Source of the DNA: an uncultured Enterovibrio sp.
Lineage (GTDB): Bacteria; Pseudomonadota; Gammaproteobacteria; Enterobacterales; Vibrionaceae
Direction: 5' to 3'
Assembly: GCA_947041315.1 (NCBI GenBank)
Contig: CAMRDW010000003.1
Location: forward strand, 1 to 52,283
DNA length: 52,283 bases
Shown: one piece after another, positions 48,045 to 52,283 of the stretch
Layout of the letters: the number at the start of each line of letters is the position of its first letter
How positions within the stretch are numbered: the stretch's first letter is position 1
Position numbers and translations under genes: made by a program
The notes under the pieces: model-generated
What the model was told of the DNA's origin: nothing
The model's input: only the letters and a program-made list of their open reading frames with translations
The model's database searches: none

Positions 48045-51041
48045 TTATCGCACGGGTGTCAATTGGATATTGGCCGATTCTTGAAAAGCGGAAACCCCAA
48101 TAACTTCTGCTGTGATTTTAAGTTGCAATGCTTGGTTTCCAGAAATGTTAACCGAATAAGTCCCCGGCCCCGTTCCTATCACCTCCGTTATTATCACATT
48201 GTCGGTTTTATCGACAGCGCCTTCGAAGGCTCTGAAAACCACTTCTCTGTTAGACAATGGGTTGTTATTTTTATCTTTTAATAATAATTCGAGTGTTGTA
48301 ATGGCGGTCCCGTTCGCTGGAATTTGATATGGGGTCGCTGTTAAGGTCGAGGTTCTCATCGAAGGCAATAAGGTAAATGTCTCAAACATAATATCCATTG
48401 ATTCTTCAAATGACGCCACGCCTGCTACCTTCGCAGTGACCGACAATCTCCCAGCGGAAATACCGGATAAACGAGCCGTATAAACCCCGTCTTCCAACTC
48501 CGTAACGGGCGTTATTGTAAAACCAGGTTCAGCGGGAAGAGGTTGTCCGTCCCGCAAAAAAGAAAATTCAATGCTTTTTCCTTTTAGGGGATTACCATTC
48601 ACGTCTTTAAGCTTTAAAAATAAGCGAGAAGCATCATGCCCGTCAGCTTGAACCGTTGACTTAGAGGCACTCAACGTTGACTTGCCCATATCGGGCGCGA
48701 TGTCCGCAGGCAAGGTCACATCAATTTGCACTGATTTATTGAAAGAGCTTGCGCCATCGACTGCCGCTTTTATGGTAACGATCCCGGCTTTTGTCCCTGT
48801 GACATTGGCCTTATAAATACCCGTACTTTCCGTCGGCGAGCTGATGCTAATCCCCTCTAAAATAGGCTGGGCATTTTCATCAAATGCAGTGAAAACAACG
48901 TGTCTACCGGTTAATGGGTTACTGTTTTTATCTTTTAAGGTTAATGACAATTCAGCGCTTGATACGCCATCCGCAACAATCGAATTCGAGCTTTCGAAAA
49001 CGGACGTCGCAATGGAGGGTTCTAAGTGATCCGAGTTTAAATTTACGGTCGTTTTAATCGGCAGCACATCAGAGAACCCCGTGACAGTCGCACGAATTTC
49101 TATCGGCTCAGCAGAGGTGCCTTTGATTGAAGCGGTATAAATCCCATTCCCTTCTTCAACGAATTCACTCAAGGTGATCTTCGGATCTTGCGTTAATTCG
49201 ACGCCGTTTTTAAACGCCTTGGCAATGATCGTTTTACCTGATAAGGGATTATCATTTTCATCTTTTAACGCCAATCTAAGGGTGCTTTGACTGAGGCCAT
49301 TCGCTTCGATGGTCGCATGGGATGAAGAGAGCTTGGACAAGACATCAGAAGGTTTACCGTCGGTTGCATCAAACGAAGCGATGCCATTGTAAACAAAATT
49401 GTCTACCGTGATGTGGAAAGGGACCACCGCCGTTTTCGTGGAAAACAACGCTGTTTTGACCGCACCATTTTTATCAGAAACCGCCTCAGTTTCTTTAAAA
49501 GTAGAACTTGGCATTTGCGTTAAAAATGTCACTTTTTTATCACTTACTGGACGTCCAAATCGATTTCGAACGATCGCCTTGACCTCAACGCCGGCACCCA
49601 CTTTATCCATCGAGCCGACCATGCCTGTGGTGCTGTTTGCATTTCCCACGGCATGTATTTTGACATCCCCAGGATTAATTTGGAATTCAAGTTGTTTGTC
49701 TTCTGTCACAACAATGTTTGCGATAGAAGGCGCCATTTTTTCGTTGCCATTGTTTAGAATAATTTTTGCACTCAAGGTATAAGTATTTACACCCGCATTA
49801 TGAAAGGGTGCAGAAAACACAGAGTTATTCGTAATATGCTCTTTCGCCGTCCCTTCAAAAACAATGTTTTTAATCTGAGATTTATCACCCGTAATAGACA
49901 ATAAAGGAAGAAGATCGGTGGCTTTCATTTCTTGAATCAAATTGTCTTTTTCTTTGAATGTTATTGCAGCGGGAACCACCGCCTCACGGTATTCCAAACG
50001 AATATTATGATCGCGTTCGACTAAATCCAATAATTGGAATTCAAGATCATTTTGATTTTCAACTTCAGAAATCTTAATTTGTTTCTCAAATGGAACCCCA
50101 ATTTTATAATTGAAGTTCATCCCTATTTGAGGCTCCCCTTCATTTCCTTGCTCGTATTCATAACCTAAATTCAATGAAAGCAATGAAATGGGTTGCACAT
50201 TCAAAAGAGCCGAAGCAATAAAAGGATTTTTAATGGGTTTATTTGCATTGCTTATTTCAACATTGGCACCAAAATATTGTTGATATTTCATGTTTAATGA
50301 GAGCCAAGGAACTTCAGGAAGATAGCCTGTAAAACCAACGTCGACACCTTGGGCTGCTCTTTCTTCCAGTAAAACGCCCTGTCCTATCGAATCAAAGCGC
50401 GTCGGGGTTTCTTTCCATCCACTCAGTGGAAAATAATAATTCGAATTTACTTTAAAAAATGCTCTTGTGTATTCAACACCCAGGCTCCCTCGATGGTGCA
50501 AATGATCTAAATCGTAATCATAAAATACATTAAACCCAATAAAAGAATCTTCACTTTTATCCCGATAACCCAATCCAAAGTGAACAAATCGACGGCCGTT
50601 ATAAAGATCTTTTTCATTGAAGACTAAACCCGGCTGAATAAACCAAGTGGAAGCCGCATTGTCATTTTGCTGAGAAAAAAATGGAACCAACAAATCCAAT
50701 TCTCCGGATTGAAATTCCATCGCTGAATTGATATTAAACTCGAATGACGCGGTTCCATACTGGGATAACCAATCCGTTGCTTTTGTTGTTATATAATGTT
50801 CTGCTGCATTATTTACCTGATCTATTATTGTATTATTTAATGCATCAGAAACACCCGCTTCAGTGCTTTGAGAGGCCAAGGAGCCCGCAATATCAGATAA
50901 CATTGCATTGTATTCAAATTCGCTTTCATCTCTTTCTGTCGAAGCATGGGCTAACGGAACAAAAATGGGACCCAATATTTGGGATGTGACTAATGTATAT
51001 AATACAAACTGTCTGCTTCTTTTGATTTTTTTATTATTCAT
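48045..51041 (-). CDS. Inverse autotransporter, intimin/invasin family adhesin
   Basis: The 998-residue protein has a signal peptide (QFVLYTLVTSQILGPIFVPLAHAS, ending near residue 33), a helical linker (ASQSTEAGVSDALNNTIIDQVN) and an outer-membrane beta-barrel at about 75-330 of the inverse autotransporter type (STWFIQPGLVFN, HFGLGYRDKSEDSFIGFNVFYDYDLDHLHHRGSLGVEY). Next come an irregular region and about five Big-1-like immunoglobulin domains from about 460 to the end, four of which share the pattern ADG-LxLxLKDxNxNPL-G. There is no LysM domain before the barrel and no C-type lectin-like cap, so it resembles long adhesins with bare Ig stalks. It is convergent with nrdAB-yfaE. The start ATG 51041 has no strong ribosome-binding site. 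Confidence 0.93.
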   Translation of the reverse strand: MNNKKIKRSRQFVLYTLVTSQILGPIFVPLAHASTERDESEFEYNAMLSDIAGSLASQSTEAGVSDALNNTIIDQVNNAAEHYITTKATDWLSQYGTASFEFNINSAMEFQSGELDLLVPFFSQQNDNAASTWFIQPGLVFNEKDLYNGRRFVHFGLGYRDKSEDSFIGFNVFYDYDLDHLHHRGSLGVEYTRAFFKVNSNYYFPLSGWKETPTRFDSIGQGVLLEERAAQGVDVGFTGYLPEVPWLSLNMKYQQYFGANVEISNANKPIKNPFIASALLNVQPISLLSLNLGYEYEQGNEGEPQIGMNFNYKIGVPFEKQIKISEVENQNDLEFQLLDLVERDHNIRLEYREAVVPAAITFKEKDNLIQEMKATDLLPLLSITGDKSQIKNIVFEGTAKEHITNNSVFSAPFHNAGVNTYTLSAKIILNNGNEKMAPSIANIVVTEDKQLEFQINPGDVKIHAVGNANSTTGMVGSMDKVGAGVEVKAIVRNRFGRPVSDKKVTFLTQMPSSTFKETEAVSDKNGAVKTALFSTKTAVVPFHITVDNFVYNGIASFDATDGKPSDVLSKLSSSHATIEANGLSQSTLRLALKDENDNPLSGKTIIAKAFKNGVELTQDPKITLSEFVEEGNGIYTASIKGTSAEPIEIRATVTGFSDVLPIKTTVNLNSDHLEPSIATSVFESSNSIVADGVSSAELSLTLKDKNSNPLTGRHVVFTAFDENAQPILEGISISSPTESTGIYKANVTGTKAGIVTIKAAVDGASSFNKSVQIDVTLPADIAPDMGKSTLSASKSTVQADGHDASRLFLKLKDVNGNPLKGKSIEFSFLRDGQPLPAEPGFTITPVTELEDGVYTARLSGISAGRLSVTAKVAGVASFEESMDIMFETFTLLPSMRTSTLTATPYQIPANGTAITTLELLLKDKNNNPLSNREVVFRAFEGAVDKTDNVIITEVIGTGPGTYSVNISGNQALQLKITAEVIGVSAFQESANIQLTPVR

Positions 51042-51470
51042 GATGGATTAATTCTTGTTATTTAAGACCATGGTTGAAAATAGATCTATTTCGATAAATT
51101 AATTAAAATATACTCAAAAGGTTTTCTGATGACGAAAAGCCATTAAATTCTTGAGCATAAATTCACTCTCTGATTGACTTGAATGAATACAAGCCAGACC
51201 CTCGAAGATTCAAAATTTAAAAAAAACGAAGCAGAACTTCATTTTTATAATAAAGAGATTAACTTCGGATATATATTTCGAATAATTTGATTCATTAATG
51301 GTTATGATTGATTTTGGAAATTTATTCCCTTCTCCTGTTGGGGATTTAATTTAACACCCCAATCTACCTCTTCTCCTTAATCATTGCAACATAAAAACAA
51401 CAAGCCTCCAATTCGCTCATTTCATTTTACGTAAAAATAAGAAACTGAAGAGGCAATCTAGACATGTACC
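51042..51470. other. Upstream region of the invasin gene
   Basis: About 430 AT-rich bases with no supported gene. The promoter of the adhesin gene should be here; none could be fixed by eye. Confidence 0.4.
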
Positions 51471-51597
51471 TATACTCAAGACACTTGAAAATGCGTGCCT
51501 GCGTCAAACGCGTGAAGGGCCTGAGCATAGATCTACTCTGTGATTGGCCTGAGCGAGAACAGCCAACACCCACGCAGTTTCAAAAGTGACGGGCATC
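51471..51597 (+). repeat. ERIC-like element
   Basis: It runs 127 bases from TATACTCAAGACACTTGAAA to GTGACGGGCATC. Both ends have single-base changes from TATACCC and GGGTATA; the core GGGCCTGAGCATAGA and CTCTGTGATTGGCC is well kept. Confidence 0.88.
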
Positions 51598-51948
51598 CGC
51601 TTCAACCCATTTCCTTTGTAAATAGAATGTCGCATTAAAGTAAACGGTAAAATAAAAAATCAAGTATATACTAAAAAATTATCCATTTAAACTCACTTAA
51701 AACGCGTTAAGAAACAAAGTATTCGATAAAAATATAAATTATTTAAATAAAATAGATTCATGCTGGAAATGAAAAACGCGCATCCCCCACACCGTCTATA
51801 TGTATTTTGAATTGTTCCTCATTTATTATTTCCCGGTAAACTATTTATATTCCCACCATATGAATCCAATCCATTCGTTTAAAATTACAAATTGAAAGAG
51901 ATCTATATCCTACCCAAGATCCTGCACATGAAAAAATAATCTGGATTA
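51598..51948. other. Non-coding AT-rich spacer between ERIC elements
   Basis: No convincing gene, RNA or hairpin. It lies between two complete ERIC copies in the same orientation. Confidence 0.4.
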
Positions 51949-52075
51949 TATACCCAAAGTAATTGAAGATGCGTGTAGGCGGCAAACGAACGAAGACCCT
52001 GAGCATAGAGGTACTATGTGATTGGGCAGAGAGAGCGCAGCCAGCAACCACGCAACGTCAAAGGCGACGGGTATA
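51949..52075 (+). repeat. ERIC-like element, complete, near-identical to 839-965
   Basis: It is 127 bases from TATACCCAAAGTAATTGAAG to GGCGACGGGTATA, and differs from the copy at 839-965 at six positions only. That suggests recent spread of one subtype. Confidence 0.93.
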
Positions 52076-52093
52076 GGCATTTCAATCCAAAGC

Positions 52094-52173
52094 GATACTC
52101 TAACTAATTGAAGATGCGCGCCTGCACCAAGCAAGTGAAGCCCCTACATGCAAGGTCAATGACTTTGGATATA
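52094..52173 (+). repeat. Rearranged ERIC fragment, left end joined to inverted left end
   Basis: The first 50 bases follow an ERIC left end (CTAACTAATTGAAGATGCGC up to GTGAAGCCCCT). The sequence then passes straight to ACATGCAAGGTCAATGACTT and GGATATA, which resembles the same left end in reverse. The middle of the element is missing. Confidence 0.5.
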
Positions 52174-52283
52174 GGTGTGAATGATGGATACAATGACGGC
52201 GTATCCTTTAAGAAACTTAAAAATACACCTTTTTTTCCTGAGATGATAAAACATGAATTACAATTGGGTAATTTCCTCCTCTT
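52174..52283. other. Right edge, non-coding
   Basis: The last 110 bases show no gene start. A small inverted repeat TTTAAG-AAA-CTTAAA occurs around 52206-52220. Confidence 0.3.

Noticed and set aside
1..52283. CRISPR array, prophage, insertion sequence or toxin-antitoxin system
   Set aside because: No regularly spaced repeats, transposase, integrase or phage structural genes were seen; the only repeat family is ERIC-like.

Overview
The window reads as a chromosomal segment of a moderately AT-rich gammaproteobacterium, most likely a member of Vibrionaceae. The main evidence is the block moaABCDE - Lon-like gene - yvcK - luxU - luxO - uvrB, a gene neighbourhood I know from vibrios. LuxU/LuxO is the quorum-sensing phosphorelay of that family. 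The rest is mostly conserved housekeeping genes. This placement is inference from synteny and protein resemblance; no search was run.

Layout. 1-2.3 kb: the start of an unknown protein running off the left edge, a possible 50-aa charged protein, and much non-coding DNA with ERIC-like repeats. 2.3-5.2 kb: molybdopterin operon moaA-B-C-D-E (minus strand) behind a probable Moco riboswitch. 5.6-7.5 kb: Lon-substrate-domain protein and YvcK. 7.5-11.5 kb: luxU, luxO, uvrB (minus strand). 11.5-17.4 kb: a polyamine operon speE-speA-speD-speB, preceded by two short leader-like ORFs; its SpeD is the eukaryotic-type AdoMet decarboxylase. 17.5-22.5 kb: envelope-stress genes pspA-pspB-pspC-ycjX-ycjF behind a visible sigma-54 promoter, with divergent pspF. 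22.6-27.9 kb: sapABCDF. 27.9-34.6 kb: aroA, cmk, rpsA, ihfB, lapA, lapB, pyrF (minus strand). 35.1-36.3 kb: an AlkD-like DNA glycosylase and a small exported protein. 36.5-40.5 kb: ubiG and gyrA. 41.1-43.3 kb: serC and a metallo-beta-lactamase-fold hydrolase. 44.1-47.9 kb: nrdA-nrdB-yfaE with two candidate NrdR boxes. 48.0-51.0 kb: a 998-aa inverse autotransporter (intimin/invasin family). 51.0-52.3 kb: non-coding DNA with more ERIC-like repeats.

The polyamine genes and the sap genes may be functionally linked: SpeA/SpeB make putrescine, SpeD/SpeE turn it into spermidine, and SapBCDF of E. coli is reported to export putrescine. LuxO and PspF are both sigma-54 activators. nrdA, nrdB and yfaE form one unit, with the ferredoxin maintaining the NrdB cofactor.

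The most distinctive feature is the density of about 127-bp ERIC-like palindromic elements ending in TATACCC/GGGTATA. I count about fifteen complete, degenerate or rearranged copies. One is inserted cleanly inside another, two bracket ubiG (one supplies its stop codon), and two copies 51 kb apart differ at only six positions. I found no tRNA, rRNA, CRISPR array, transposase or prophage. No clearly new multi-gene system is visible. The best leads are the nested ERICs, the leader ORFs before speE, the unknown proteins at 1-346, 1339-1491 and 35856-36329, and a 38-bp perfect palindrome before yvcK.
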